The notes under the pieces were generated by a model, which was given only the letters and a program-made list of their open reading frames with translations, had not been told where the DNA came from and did not search any database. The position numbers and the translations under genes were made by a program. Shown piece by piece: positions 43,086 through 51,496 of a stretch of DNA of 64,000 bases (position 1 is the stretch's first letter; every line of letters starts with the position of its first letter). This DNA comes from Microvirga sp. GTDB taxonomy: Bacteria; Pseudomonadota; Alphaproteobacteria; Rhizobiales; Beijerinckiaceae. The stretch lies in NCBI GenBank assembly GCA_031181145.1, contig JAPSLB010000013.1:30854-94853 (forward strand), given 5' to 3'.

Positions 43086-43198
43086 GACGGGCCTCGGAAG
43101 GTTTTCCGGGAATATACAGGGGCCGACGCCGTGTTTCGATGGCGATCTTGGAAGCATGGCCTTATAATTTACGCCGAAGGAACGATAATGGCGTGAAA
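43086..43198. promoter_or_regulatory. divergent putA/lrp control region
   Basis: The 113-base gap contains a perfect TATAAT (43163-43168) facing the lrp gene without a clear -35 box, a GGAAGGTTTTCC palindrome (43097-43108), and an imperfect inverted repeat TTTACGCC (43168-43175) / GGCGTGAAA (43190-43198) ending at the lrp start. An Lrp protein could bind these and control both genes. Inferred. Confidence 0.4.
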
Positions 43199-43660
43199 AT
43201 GACGGAAATTGATCGGATTGATCGGAAAATCCTAAAGCTCCTGCAGCAGGATGGGCGCATTTCCACCGTGGACCTGGCCGAGAAGGTCGGCCTCTCGCCC
43301 ACCTCCACCAGCGATCGGATAAAGCGGCTGCAGCGGGAGGGCTATATCGCGGGGTTCGGGGCACGGCTGGACCCGCGCCGATTGGGTCTGGAGCTCCTGG
43401 TCTTCGTCGAGGTTTCCCTCGACAAGACGACGCCCGACGTCTTCGAAAAGTTCGCGGAGGCCGTCAAACGCGCCCCCGAGGTCCTCGAATGTCACATGGT
43501 GGCGGGCGGCTTCGACTACCTGGTGAAAACGCGCGTCGCCGACATGGGGGCTTATCGCCACTTCCTCGGCGAGATCCTCCTGGCGCTGCCGGGCGTCAAG
43601 GAAACCCGCACATATGCCGTGATGGAGGAGGTCAAGAGCGACGGCATGCTGCCGGTCTAG
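43199..43660 (+). CDS. Lrp/AsnC-family regulator, probable proline-responsive activator of putA
   Basis: A 153-residue Lrp-family protein. The winged helix-turn-helix (about residues 3-60) is MTEIDRIDRKILKLLQQDGR then LAEKVGLSPTSTSDRIKRLQREGYI. The C-terminal RAM ligand-binding domain (about 68-150) has LECHMVAGGFDYLVKTRVADM. The ATG at 43199 is preferred over a longer frame because the domain starts at once. Divergent lrp next to putA is a standard alphaproteobacterial arrangement (PutR), where proline is the effector; that specific role is inferred from position. Confidence 0.9.
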   Translation: MTEIDRIDRKILKLLQQDGRISTVDLAEKVGLSPTSTSDRIKRLQREGYIAGFGARLDPRRLGLELLVFVEVSLDKTTPDVFEKFAEAVKRAPEVLECHMVAGGFDYLVKTRVADMGAYRHFLGEILLALPGVKETRTYAVMEEVKSDGMLPV

Positions 43661-43693
43661 GCAATGGTCGCAGGGACGGACCCGACGCGATTG

Positions 43694-43730
43694 AAAAGGG
43701 CGCCAGCAATGTGGCGCCCGGTTCTTGTTC
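43694..43730. terminator. bidirectional terminator between lrp and terC
   Basis: GGGCGCCA (43698-43705) pairs with TGGCGCCC (43712-43719). The minus strand has TTTT after it (A 43694-43697) and the plus strand has a T-rich GGTTCTTGTT. The two genes converge here. Confidence 0.8.
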
Positions 43731-44736
43731 ACTCCGCCGCAGCGATTTGCTCGCGTCTGGTTTTCCAGAGCGAATACACAACCCCGCCCACGATCAGGCC
43801 CAAGGTCACGCCGAGCGAGATCGTCGGGTCCACCTTGCCCATGATCTGGTTCCAGAAGATCTTGCCGCCGATGAAGACCAACACAAGGGCCAGGGCGTAC
43901 TTCAGATAGTGGAACCGGTGAACCATGGCAGCCAGCGCGAAGTAGAGCGCGCGCAGACCCAGGATCGCCATGATGTTTGCGGTGTAGACGACGAAGGTAT
44001 CCGTGGTGATTGCGAAGATTGCGGGTACCGAGTCGATCGCGAAGATCAGGTCGGCGACATTGATCACCACAAGCGCCAGGAAAAGCGGTGTCGCCCAGGT
44101 GATGATCCTGCCCGTCTTGGGATGCGGCAGGCGCACGAAGAAGTGCTGCTCGTGAAGGCGGTTCGTGACGCGCATGTGATTGGAAATGGCGCGCACCACG
44201 GGATTCTTTCCGAAATCCGGATCGCTCTCCGTGACGACGAGCATCTTGAGGCCGGTGAAGATCAGGAAGGCGCCGAAAATATAGAGTACCCAGGCGTATT
44301 CCTGCACCAGGGCAGCCCCGATGCCGATCATGATGCCGCGCAGAACGATTACACCGATAATGCCCCAGACGAGGGCGCGGTACTGATATTTCGCCGGGAT
44401 CGCGAAGTAGCCGAAGATCAACGAGATGACGAAGACATTGTCGATGGACAGTGACTTCTCGATGAAGAAGCCGGTGAAATACGCAACGCCGGCATGGGTC
44501 CCGTCCTGCGTGAGGAGGTGGCCGCTTTCGTAAGCCCACCAGAGATAGGTGCCAAACGCCATCGCGATGGCGATGTAGAAGGCGGAGAGCCAGAGACTCT
44601 GGGCAACGCCGAGCTCCTTGTCCTTACGGTTCAGGACGCCAAGGTCGAAAGCGAGGAGAAATACGATAAGGCCTAAGAAAGCCGTCCACATCCAGACGGG
44701 CTTTCCCAGCCATTCCACGAAGAGGAATTCTGGCAT
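43729..44736 (-). CDS. TerC family integral membrane protein
   Basis: A 335-residue membrane protein with about nine hydrophobic helices. The ATG at 44736 (MPEFLFVEWLGKPVW) is chosen; an earlier TTG at 44766 adds ten unlikely residues. The TerC signature acidic residues are in FLLAFDLGVLNRK and FFIEKSLSIDNVFVISLIF, and a second copy in VADLIFAIDSVPAIFAIT, all within membrane helices and of the type that binds divalent metal. TerC/Alx relatives export manganese or confer tellurite resistance; the metal role here is inferred. The stop lies inside the terminator zone facing lrp. Confidence 0.92.
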   Translation of the reverse strand: MPEFLFVEWLGKPVWMWTAFLGLIVFLLAFDLGVLNRKDKELGVAQSLWLSAFYIAIAMAFGTYLWWAYESGHLLTQDGTHAGVAYFTGFFIEKSLSIDNVFVISLIFGYFAIPAKYQYRALVWGIIGVIVLRGIMIGIGAALVQEYAWVLYIFGAFLIFTGLKMLVVTESDPDFGKNPVVRAISNHMRVTNRLHEQHFFVRLPHPKTGRIITWATPLFLALVVINVADLIFAIDSVPAIFAITTDTFVVYTANIMAILGLRALYFALAAMVHRFHYLKYALALVLVFIGGKIFWNQIMGKVDPTISLGVTLGLIVGGVVYSLWKTRREQIAAAE

Positions 44737-45039
44737 GAAACCGGACCTATGATTGCTGTTGTTCAAGCATCGGCTCCGACATCACAGGGCTTTCATGCGC
44801 CTGCCAGAGGGGCCCGGTCACCGACGGGATCAAAGATGGGATGTGCCTTTGGAGGCGTCAAGAGCCTTCCTAAAGTAAGCTTCTGCTCAATTCTGCGTCA
44901 GATGACGGCTCTGAATGCAAGCTTGCCCGGGCAACAGGCTTGACCCTGCCCACCAATCTGCTTGCATGATCAACAACAAGGCAACACACGCCCCCTAAGC
45001 TCGTTCAAGAAGCTGGGCATGACAACAGAGGTGACGGTA
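44737..45039. other. gap upstream of terC and the ABC importer
   Basis: No gene is supported. It holds overlapping palindromes GCAAGCTTGC (44917-44926) and TTGCCCGGGCAA (44923-44934), flanked by TGCAAGC (44916-44922) and GCTTGCA (44960-44966). These could be an operator or transcript hairpin for the importer genes. I looked for thiamine-riboswitch and manganese-riboswitch sequences and found none. Confidence 0.4.
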
Positions 45040-46077
45040 ATGGTGTCAGAACGTTCGACAAAGGCGCGGTGGGTCAGGGGGCTCTTGGCCGGTGCGGTGG
45101 TGTTTCTCGGGGCCACAGCGGCGCAGGCGCAAACCCCCGTGCGGTTCTCCCTCGACTGGCGTTGGGAGGGGCCGGCGGCTCCCTTCGCCGTGGCCCTCGA
45201 CAAGGGCTACTTCAAGGCCGAGGGTCTGGACGTGACGATCGATCCCGCGGCGGGCTCCCGCGAGCCGATCTCGCGCGTGGCCTCCGGCACCTATGATGCG
45301 GGTTTCGGCGACGTGAATTCGCTGGTGCGCTTCCGCGATGAGAACCCCGGTACGGACATCAAGGCCGTCATGGTGATCTATGACCGCCCACCTTTCGCAA
45401 TCATCGGTCGCAGGAGCCGCGGCATCACCAAGGAGGTCTCGAGCCTCCAGGGCAAGAAGTTCGGTGCACCGGCAGCCGATGGCGCCTTCGCGCAATGGCC
45501 GATCTTCAAGACGGTCAACAACATCGATGATTCCAGCATGAAGTTCGAGAACGTGGGCTTTCCCGTCCGCGAGCCCATGCTGGCGCAGGGCGAGGTCGAT
45601 GCCGTGTTCGGCTTCGCCATGTCGTCCTACATCAACCTGAAATCCCGGGGCGTTCCTGCCGACGACATCGTGCTTCTGCCCATGAGCGAATACGGCGTCG
45701 ACCTCTACGGCAACACCATCATCGTGTCGGAGAAGTTCGCCAAGGAGAAGCCCGAAGCCGTGAAGGGACTGCTGCGCGCGATCATGAGGGGCGTGCAGGA
45801 TACGGTGAAGGATCCGGAGGGCGCCGTGGATTCGGTGATCAAGCGTAACGACGTCGCCAAGAAGGACGTGGAGCTCGAACGCCTCAAGATGGTGCTGGAG
45901 CAGAACATGCTCACCCCCTGGGTGAAGGAGAACGGCTTCGGAGGCATCGACAAGGCCCGTTTCGCCAAGGCCCTCGATCAGATCGGGCTGACCTTCGCCT
46001 ACAAGGCGAAGCCGACCGTCGAGGACGTGTTCACGGAGGAGTTCCTGCCTGCGGATGATCAGCGGAAGGTGAACTGA
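45040..46077 (+). CDS. ABC transporter substrate-binding protein (NMT1/THI5-like)
   Basis: A 345-residue periplasmic binding protein. The ATG at 45040 follows GAGGTG at good spacing and starts MVSERSTKARWVRGLLAG, a signal peptide with cleavage around AAQAQ. The mature part resembles the NMT1/SsuA group: VRFSLDWRWEGPAAPFAVAL, DKGYFKAEGLDVTIDPAAGS and DAGFGDVNSLVRF. Substrates of this group include pyrimidine precursors of thiamine, sulfonates and nitrate; which applies here cannot be told. It leads an operon with the ATPase and permease. Confidence 0.9.
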   Translation: MVSERSTKARWVRGLLAGAVVFLGATAAQAQTPVRFSLDWRWEGPAAPFAVALDKGYFKAEGLDVTIDPAAGSREPISRVASGTYDAGFGDVNSLVRFRDENPGTDIKAVMVIYDRPPFAIIGRRSRGITKEVSSLQGKKFGAPAADGAFAQWPIFKTVNNIDDSSMKFENVGFPVREPMLAQGEVDAVFGFAMSSYINLKSRGVPADDIVLLPMSEYGVDLYGNTIIVSEKFAKEKPEAVKGLLRAIMRGVQDTVKDPEGAVDSVIKRNDVAKKDVELERLKMVLEQNMLTPWVKENGFGGIDKARFAKALDQIGLTFAYKAKPTVEDVFTEEFLPADDQRKVN

Positions 46078-46083
46078 GTTTGC

Positions 46084-46114
46084 GCCCGGTCACGGCCCCG
46101 TGACCGGGCCTTTT
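46084..46114 (+). terminator. hairpin after the substrate-binding protein gene
   Basis: GCCCGGTCACGG (46084-46095) pairs with CCGTGACCGGGC (46098-46109), followed by CTTTT. As it lies inside the operon it probably lowers expression of the ATPase and permease relative to the binding protein, which is needed in excess. Confidence 0.7.
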
Positions 46115-46139
46115 CCATCACCTGAATGCGGTTCCTCCC

Positions 46140-46931
46140 ATGAAGCCCTTCGTCGACCTTCACGACGTCACTCATGTCTATGCCCGCGCCGAGGATGGCG
46201 TGCCGGCGGTCAAGAACCTGACCCTCAGGATCCACGAGGGGGAGTTCGCCGCCATCGTGGGCCCTTCCGGCTGCGGCAAGTCCACGCTCATGAAGCTCGC
46301 CACCGGGCTGCAGTTTCCCCGTGAGGGAACGGTCTTCGTCGACGGCAGGCAGGTGGAGGCGCCGGTGAAGCTCGCCGGAATGGCGTTCCAGAACCCGACC
46401 ATGCTGCCCTGGCGCACGACGCTGGACAACATCCTGCTGCCGCTTGAAATCGTGGAGCCGCATCGCGGGAGACTGCGTCGGAACAAGGCCGAGTATGTCG
46501 CAAAGGCCGAGGGTCTCCTGGAGCAGGTGGGGCTGAAGGGGCAAGGGCATAAATATCCATGGCAGCTCTCCGGCGGCATGCAGCAGCGCGCCTCCCTCTG
46601 CCGCGCGCTCATTCACGAGCCGAAGCTCCTCATGCTGGACGAGCCCTTCGGCGCGCTCGACAGCTTCACCCGGGAGGAATTGTGGTGCGTGATGCGCGAT
46701 CTTCATGCGGCCCAGAAGGTCACAATCATTCTCGTGACGCACGATCTGCGTGAGGCCGCCTTCCTGGCCGACCGGATTTTCTGCATGAGTGCGCGGCCCG
46801 GCCGCATCGTGGCCGAGCGGGAGGTGGCTTTTCCCCGGCCGCGCGACCTCGAGATCACCTACAGTCCGGAATTCTCCGCGCTCGTCCACGAGCTGCGCGG
46901 ACATATCGCGCAGGCGCGCAGGGCGGCGTAA
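46140..46931 (+). CDS. ABC transporter ATP-binding protein
   Basis: A 263-residue ATPase of the nitrate/sulfonate/taurine-type importer group. Walker A is GPSGCGKSTLMKLATG, the Q-loop is AFQNPTMLPWRTTLDN, the signature is LSGGMQQRASLCRAL, and Walker B plus D-loop are LLMLDEPFGALDSFTREEL. The switch histidine is in LVTHDLREAAFLAD. The short gap (nine bases) to the permease shows coupling. It powers the importer formed with the flanking genes. Confidence 0.94.
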   Translation: MKPFVDLHDVTHVYARAEDGVPAVKNLTLRIHEGEFAAIVGPSGCGKSTLMKLATGLQFPREGTVFVDGRQVEAPVKLAGMAFQNPTMLPWRTTLDNILLPLEIVEPHRGRLRRNKAEYVAKAEGLLEQVGLKGQGHKYPWQLSGGMQQRASLCRALIHEPKLLMLDEPFGALDSFTREELWCVMRDLHAAQKVTIILVTHDLREAAFLADRIFCMSARPGRIVAEREVAFPRPRDLEITYSPEFSALVHELRGHIAQARRAA

Positions 46932-46939
46932 GATCCTCC

Positions 46940-47707
46940 ATGAGAACCAAGAACCAACTCGCCCTCGCACCCTGGATCTTCACGATCGGCTTCTTCGTAC
47001 TGTGGGAGGTCGCCTGCCGCGCACTCGGGATCTCCAGCTTCATCCTGCCCGCGCCTTCCACGATCCTGCTCGCCGTGTGGGAATACAGGATACAGCTTGG
47101 CTATCATGCCCTGCACACCCTCTGGATGACCGTGGCAGGTTTCGGGCTCGCCGTCGCGTTCGGGCTGCTGCTCGGCATGGTGCTCGGATCATCCCGTCTC
47201 ATCAATGCGGGCAGCTATCCCTTGCTGGTGGGCTTCAACTCGATCCCGAAAGTGGCGGTGGTGCCGATCCTGGTGTTCTGGTTCGGCGTCGGCTGGGTCC
47301 CGCCCGTTCTCACGGCATTCCTCATCTCGTTCTTTCCCATCGTGGTGAATGTTGCCACCGGCATCGCGACCGTGGAGCCCGAGATGGAGGACGTGCTGCG
47401 CGCCCTCGGCGCTTCGAAGAGGGACATCGTGTTCAAGGTCGGCGTGCCGCGCGCGATGCCGTATTTCTTCGGCTCGCTCAAAGTGGCCATTACGCTCGCC
47501 TACGTGGGCTCCGTCATCGGCGAGCAGAACGCGTCCAACGTGGGCATCGGCAACCTGCTCACCCGCGCCTCCGCGGCCTTCGAGGTGCCGCTCGTCTGGG
47601 CGGCCCTCGTGGTGCTCGCGGTCCTTGGCGTCGTCATGTATGCGATCACCGCTTACGCGGAACGCTCCATGACCGGTTGGGCGCAGCGCTCGCAGATGGC
47701 GGCTTAG
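46940..47707 (+). CDS. ABC transporter permease
   Basis: A 255-residue inner-membrane permease with about six hydrophobic helices and the EAA-type cytoplasmic loop that contacts the ATPase (EDVLRALGASKRDIVFKVGV). Its type matches the SsuC/TauC/NMT1-linked permeases. CCTCC lies before the ATG on the wrong strand, so translation is probably coupled to the ATPase. The last four bases overlap the converging end of the COG0523 GTPase gene. Confidence 0.93.
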   Translation: MRTKNQLALAPWIFTIGFFVLWEVACRALGISSFILPAPSTILLAVWEYRIQLGYHALHTLWMTVAGFGLAVAFGLLLGMVLGSSRLINAGSYPLLVGFNSIPKVAVVPILVFWFGVGWVPPVLTAFLISFFPIVVNVATGIATVEPEMEDVLRALGASKRDIVFKVGVPRAMPYFFGSLKVAITLAYVGSVIGEQNASNVGIGNLLTRASAAFEVPLVWAALVVLAVLGVVMYAITAYAERSMTGWAQRSQMAA

Positions 47708-48849
47708 CGCCTAAGAGAGAGTGGATTATCCGCTAGCGCAGCTGCGTCCGGCTGATCGACAGCGGGGTGCCCGAGAAAGGCGTTCCAGAGCTTTTCCACC
47801 GTCTCGCGCTCCAGATCGTCCACGATGAAGACGATACGGCTGCGCCGGTCCTCGCTCGGCCAGCGCGGCAGGATCGCGGGTACATGGATGACGTGCTGCA
47901 CACCATGGATCACCACAGGATGCTCCGGATCCTCCGCGAGCGCGACCAAGCCCTTCACACGCAGAAGCTTCGCGCCTTGCGACGAGCGCAGCAGGTCCAG
48001 GAACATGTCCAGCGTGCCCTGCCGGATCGGCTGATCGCTGGTGAGGCAGAAGGCGCGGATGCGCTCGTCGTGCCGGTTCACGTCGTGATGGTGATGATGG
48101 CCGCGATCATGATGGTGATGATGATGTTCATGCTGATGGGCGTGGCTTGAGCGCTCGGCCTCCTCCACTGCTTCCGTCTTCAGCCACTCGGCCACATCGG
48201 CGATCTTGCCGTCGAGATCGAAGAGGCCACCTGCGATGATCTCTTCCACGGGCGCATCGGCCTTGAGAACGGCCGCCCCCGGATTGAGCTGGCGGAGCCT
48301 CTCTCGCAAACCGTTGAGGCTCGTCCGATCATGAACCAGATCCGTCTTGGTGAGGACGATCCGCTCGGCGACGGCGGCCTGCTTCACGGCCTCGCGGTGC
48401 GCGTCGAGGGTCTGCGGGCCGTTGACAGCATCGATCGCCGTCACCACGCCTTCCACCGCGTAACGCATGGACAGGTAGGGATGATAGAGCACGGCGTGGA
48501 GGATGGGGGCTGGGTCAGCGAGGCCAGTCGTCTCGATGATCACGCGCCTGAAGGACATGATGCGGTCGTTGTCGCGCTTGCGCAGAAGATCTTCCAGAGT
48601 GGCGATGAGATCTCCACGCACGGAACAGCACAGGCAGCCTGCGGAAAGGAGCACCATGCCTTCGTCGATCGTTTCGACCAGCAGGTGGTCGAGGCCGATC
48701 TCCCCGAACTCGTTGATGATCACGACCGTATCCTGCAATGCGGGACTCTTCAGCATCCGGTTGAGCAGGGTCGTTTTCCCGGCGCCGAGAAAGCCTGTAA
48801 GTATCGTCAGCGGGATCGGAGGGGGCGGGGTCATGGGGGTGTTCGTCAT
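47704..48849 (-). CDS. COG0523/CobW-family metallochaperone GTPase with His-rich loop
   Basis: A 381-residue G3E GTPase. Walker A is LTGFLGAGKTTLLNRML. The metal-binding CLCC motif is GCLCCSVRGD (C72, C74, C75), followed by VIIETTGLADPAP and the GTP base motif TKTDL. Between about residues 234 and 258 is a histidine-rich run (SHAHQHEHHHHHHDRGHHHH), typical of zinc- or cobalt-handling members. The C-terminal CobW domain is complete. It could be a zinc metallochaperone or a cobalamin-linked CobW; no Zur box or cobalamin riboswitch is seen. It starts three bases after the DMT transporter gene. Confidence 0.92.
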   Translation of the reverse strand: MTNTPMTPPPPIPLTILTGFLGAGKTTLLNRMLKSPALQDTVVIINEFGEIGLDHLLVETIDEGMVLLSAGCLCCSVRGDLIATLEDLLRKRDNDRIMSFRRVIIETTGLADPAPILHAVLYHPYLSMRYAVEGVVTAIDAVNGPQTLDAHREAVKQAAVAERIVLTKTDLVHDRTSLNGLRERLRQLNPGAAVLKADAPVEEIIAGGLFDLDGKIADVAEWLKTEAVEEAERSSHAHQHEHHHHHHDRGHHHHHDVNRHDERIRAFCLTSDQPIRQGTLDMFLDLLRSSQGAKLLRVKGLVALAEDPEHPVVIHGVQHVIHVPAILPRWPSEDRRSRIVFIVDDLERETVEKLWNAFLGHPAVDQPDAAALADNPLSLRR

Positions 48850-48852
48850 TTC

Positions 48853-49758
48853 TTAATCCGCAATCGGAATCAGACGGGCGTCCTTGACGCGGCGCTGCTC
48901 CAGGAGAACGTTGGTGATGATGGCGGTCAGCACAAGGGCACCGCCTGCAACCTGCAGGGGAGAAAGGACCTCGTTCAGGATGAGTGCCGAGCAGATGGAC
49001 GCAACGACCGGCTCCGTGCAGAAGATGATACCGGCCGCAACAGCCGAGATACGCCCGAGAGCCGCCAGCTGCAGCACGAAGCCGCCGACATAGCCGCCGA
49101 TGGTCACCGCGACCGCGAATGGAGCCAGGGCCAGGATCGACGGCGGCGCGAGCTGCCCCGTGGCGAGGCTGATGAGGATGGCTGTGGGCAGCACGATCAG
49201 TTGCACCCAGAACACCTTCGCCACCACCCCCGTCTTCGTGCAGCGCGCTGCAGTGAAGAACTGAACGGTCGTTGCGATGCTGGCGCCGAAGGCCAGCGCC
49301 AGACCGCGCCAGTCGAGACCCGTGAAGGCCGGTCCGACGACCAGGCAGACTCCGGCGGTTGCAACCGCGACGATACCGATGAGCGCCGGTGTCAGGGGCG
49401 TCTTTTCCACGAAGGGGTTCGCGAGAACGATGAGTATCGGATAGGTGTAGAACACGACTGCCGCCACCGTCACGGGAATGAAGGCGACGGAGGACAGATA
49501 GCCGATGCCTTGAAGAGCGCTGGAAATGCCGAGGAGGAGGAGTGTGCCGCGCTCCTCCCGCGCCACGGCCAGGGAGCGTCTCGCGATGAATGCCACGATG
49601 GCCACGAGAACCAGCATCAGGAAGACCCGGTAGACCACGATGGCCGAGCCGCTGGCCCCGGCGAACGATGCCATCCGGGCGAACACGATGTTCAAGCCGT
49701 AGAGGCCGGCGGAGCTGATGGCGAAGAAAAGGCCGGTGCCGTGCGAAGAACGCGTCAT
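48853..49758 (-). CDS. EamA/DMT-family transporter
   Basis: About 301 residues with ten hydrophobic helices in two EamA repeats; the drug/metabolite transporter family exports small molecules such as amino acids. The start is uncertain: ATG at 49758 begins MTRSSHGTGLFFAISSAG, directly before the first helix, whereas one at 49815 adds 19 soluble residues. Neither has a good ribosome site. Motif-like segments are IVVYRVFLMLVLVAI and the second-repeat VQFFTAARCTKTGVVAKVF. Its stop is three bases before the GTPase start, so both form one operon; substrate unknown. Confidence 0.87.
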   Translation of the reverse strand: MTRSSHGTGLFFAISSAGLYGLNIVFARMASFAGASGSAIVVYRVFLMLVLVAIVAFIARRSLAVAREERGTLLLLGISSALQGIGYLSSVAFIPVTVAAVVFYTYPILIVLANPFVEKTPLTPALIGIVAVATAGVCLVVGPAFTGLDWRGLALAFGASIATTVQFFTAARCTKTGVVAKVFWVQLIVLPTAILISLATGQLAPPSILALAPFAVAVTIGGYVGGFVLQLAALGRISAVAAGIIFCTEPVVASICSALILNEVLSPLQVAGGALVLTAIITNVLLEQRRVKDARLIPIAD

Positions 49759-49827
49759 GTCAAAGATGTGGTTTGCTGGACGAACACCGTTCGCGCGGAT
49801 TGGCGGCGAATGCAAGGGGACCTACGC

Positions 49828-49852
49828 AAAACGCCCGGCCAATGGCCGGGCG
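49828..49852 (-). terminator. intrinsic terminator of the D,D-carboxypeptidase gene
   Basis: CGCCCGGCC (49832-49840) and GGCCGGGCG (49844-49852) pair with a three-base loop; on the minus strand TTTT follows (A 49828-49831). It lies 22 bases after the gene's stop. Confidence 0.85.
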
Positions 49853-49873
49853 CTGCGACAGGCTTGACGACGA

Positions 49874-51211
49874 TCAGTTCGTCGATGATTTGGCCTTCGA
49901 GGTGGCATCGGCCTTCTTCTGGTCCTTCTTGGCAGCGGGCTTTTTGTCCTGATCCGTCACCGGCTTCACGGTGACGCTTACGCGGCCTTTGGATTTCGCC
50001 TTGTCGCCATTCTCGATCACAGGCGTCACATCCGGTTTCTTGGCAGTCTGTTTGGTGCTCTTCTTGGTGGAAGTCGACTTTTTCTTGAGGCGGGCCTTCT
50101 CGGCTGCTTCCTCCGCAGCGGCCTGGGCGGCGAGCTCGGCGCTGGAGGGCGGGTTCAGGCCGATCCAGACGCGTTCCGGCTGCACGGCCGCGCGAGGCCC
50201 GAGCACGGTGCGTACGGGTTTCTGCGTGTCGCCGGCAAAGGCCATGACGTCGGAGGAGAAGAGGTTGGGAACATTCGAGGTGTCCTCGGCCACCACCGGG
50301 GTATCCTCTTCCTGAGGCATTGGTCCGCGCCGGTCGCAGATCACCGAACGCATGTCCGGCGGAGTGGTGTTGGCCGAAGACGGCAGGGCGGTCAGCTCGG
50401 GGTTCGTGAAGTTCACCTTGCTGTTGAAGCCACGGTCGAACAGCTCCGCGGCCTTCATCGTCCGCTCGTTCGCAGAAGGCGCGCCGAGCACCACCGTGAT
50501 CAGATGCCGGCCGTTGCGATGGGCGCTGGCCACAACGTTGAAGCCCGACGAGCAGATGAAGCCGGTCTTCATGCCGTCGGCACCCGGATAACGGCCGATG
50601 AGGCCATTGGTGTTGCGCATGATCCGGCGACCGAATTGTACGGCGCCGATATGGAACAGATCCTGATGCTCGGGAAATTCCATCAACAGCGCACGGGCGA
50701 GGATCGCCATGTCGCGGGCGGTCGTCTGGTTGCGCTCGTCGGGCAGGCCGTGCGGGTTGGCGAAATGGCTGCTCACCATGCCGAGCCGCTGCGCGTGAGC
50801 GTTCATGAGAGCCGAGAAGCCGTCGATGGAGCCAGCGATGTTCTCCGCGATGGTTGCAGCGACGTCATTGGCCGACTTCACGAGCATGATCTTGAGAGCA
50901 TTGTCGAGGCGGATCTGGGTGCCCGGCTTGAAGCCCATCTTGGATGGGGGCAGCGCCGCGGCGCTGTCGGTCACTGTAAGCAGGGTGTCCATGCTCAGCT
51001 GGCCGGAGCGGATCTTGTCCAGGGCGACATAGGTCGTCATGAGCTTGGTGACGGACGCCGGATACCACGGATCGGTCGCCCGCTCCGCATGCAGAACGCG
51101 GCCGGACTCCACCTCGACCACGAGGGCAGGTGTGCCGGCGGCCAGAGCCTGACCGCTCAACAAGGCAGCAACGGCAAAGACGGTCGCGCGAATGGCTCGG
51201 CTAACGTTCAT
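49874..51211 (-). CDS. D-alanyl-D-alanine carboxypeptidase with long lysine-rich tail
   Basis: A 445-residue penicillin-binding protein of the DacA/PBP5 class, trimming pentapeptide cross-links of peptidoglycan in the periplasm. The signal peptide is residues 1-25 (ending QALAAG). Catalytic motifs are S53-x-x-K56 (YPASVTKLM), S113-A-N115 (VKSANDVAA) and K215-T-G217 (GMKTGFICSSG). After the enzyme domain comes a region with PERVWIGLNPPS, then from about 350 a low-complexity Lys/Ala/Thr tail (KKKSTSTKKSTKQTAKK and similar) of roughly 90 residues. PBP5 relatives end with a membrane-anchoring amphipathic helix; this tail is different and may contact the wall or teichoic-like acidic polymers. Confidence 0.93.
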   Translation of the reverse strand: MNVSRAIRATVFAVAALLSGQALAAGTPALVVEVESGRVLHAERATDPWYPASVTKLMTTYVALDKIRSGQLSMDTLLTVTDSAAALPPSKMGFKPGTQIRLDNALKIMLVKSANDVAATIAENIAGSIDGFSALMNAHAQRLGMVSSHFANPHGLPDERNQTTARDMAILARALLMEFPEHQDLFHIGAVQFGRRIMRNTNGLIGRYPGADGMKTGFICSSGFNVVASAHRNGRHLITVVLGAPSANERTMKAAELFDRGFNSKVNFTNPELTALPSSANTTPPDMRSVICDRRGPMPQEEDTPVVAEDTSNVPNLFSSDVMAFAGDTQKPVRTVLGPRAAVQPERVWIGLNPPSSAELAAQAAAEEAAEKARLKKKSTSTKKSTKQTAKKPDVTPVIENGDKAKSKGRVSVTVKPVTDQDKKPAAKKDQKKADATSKAKSSTN

Positions 51212-51496
51212 ACGGAACGACTCCTTGACTAAAGCAACGTTCGGAGAGGGGATCCTAAAGCCCCGCTTGCCAGCTGAGCTATATTGTTATTCCCAAACAC
51301 TGGCTTTGGCCAGGGTCTGGGCAGTGCATCGCAATCCCGGTCTGCTCTTTGTACCGAACTCCATGGCAAGAGAGTGGCAAGAGCCGCTCGGTTTGAAGAA
51401 CTACGAAGCGCCGCCATAGTTTCGCAGCGGTTGCCTATTGTCGTGAGTGAGGGTGTAGGTTATTTAATAACAGAGCAATTCCTTGTGGGGCGACCT

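Noticed and set aside
41514..43196. 560-codon open frame antisense to putA
   Set aside because: Lies wholly across putA and the promoter gap; no ribosome site or domain.
44737..45039. possible riboswitch before terC or the ABC importer
   Set aside because: No thiamine-type CTGAGA/ACCTGATCTGG core and no manganese-riboswitch motif were seen.
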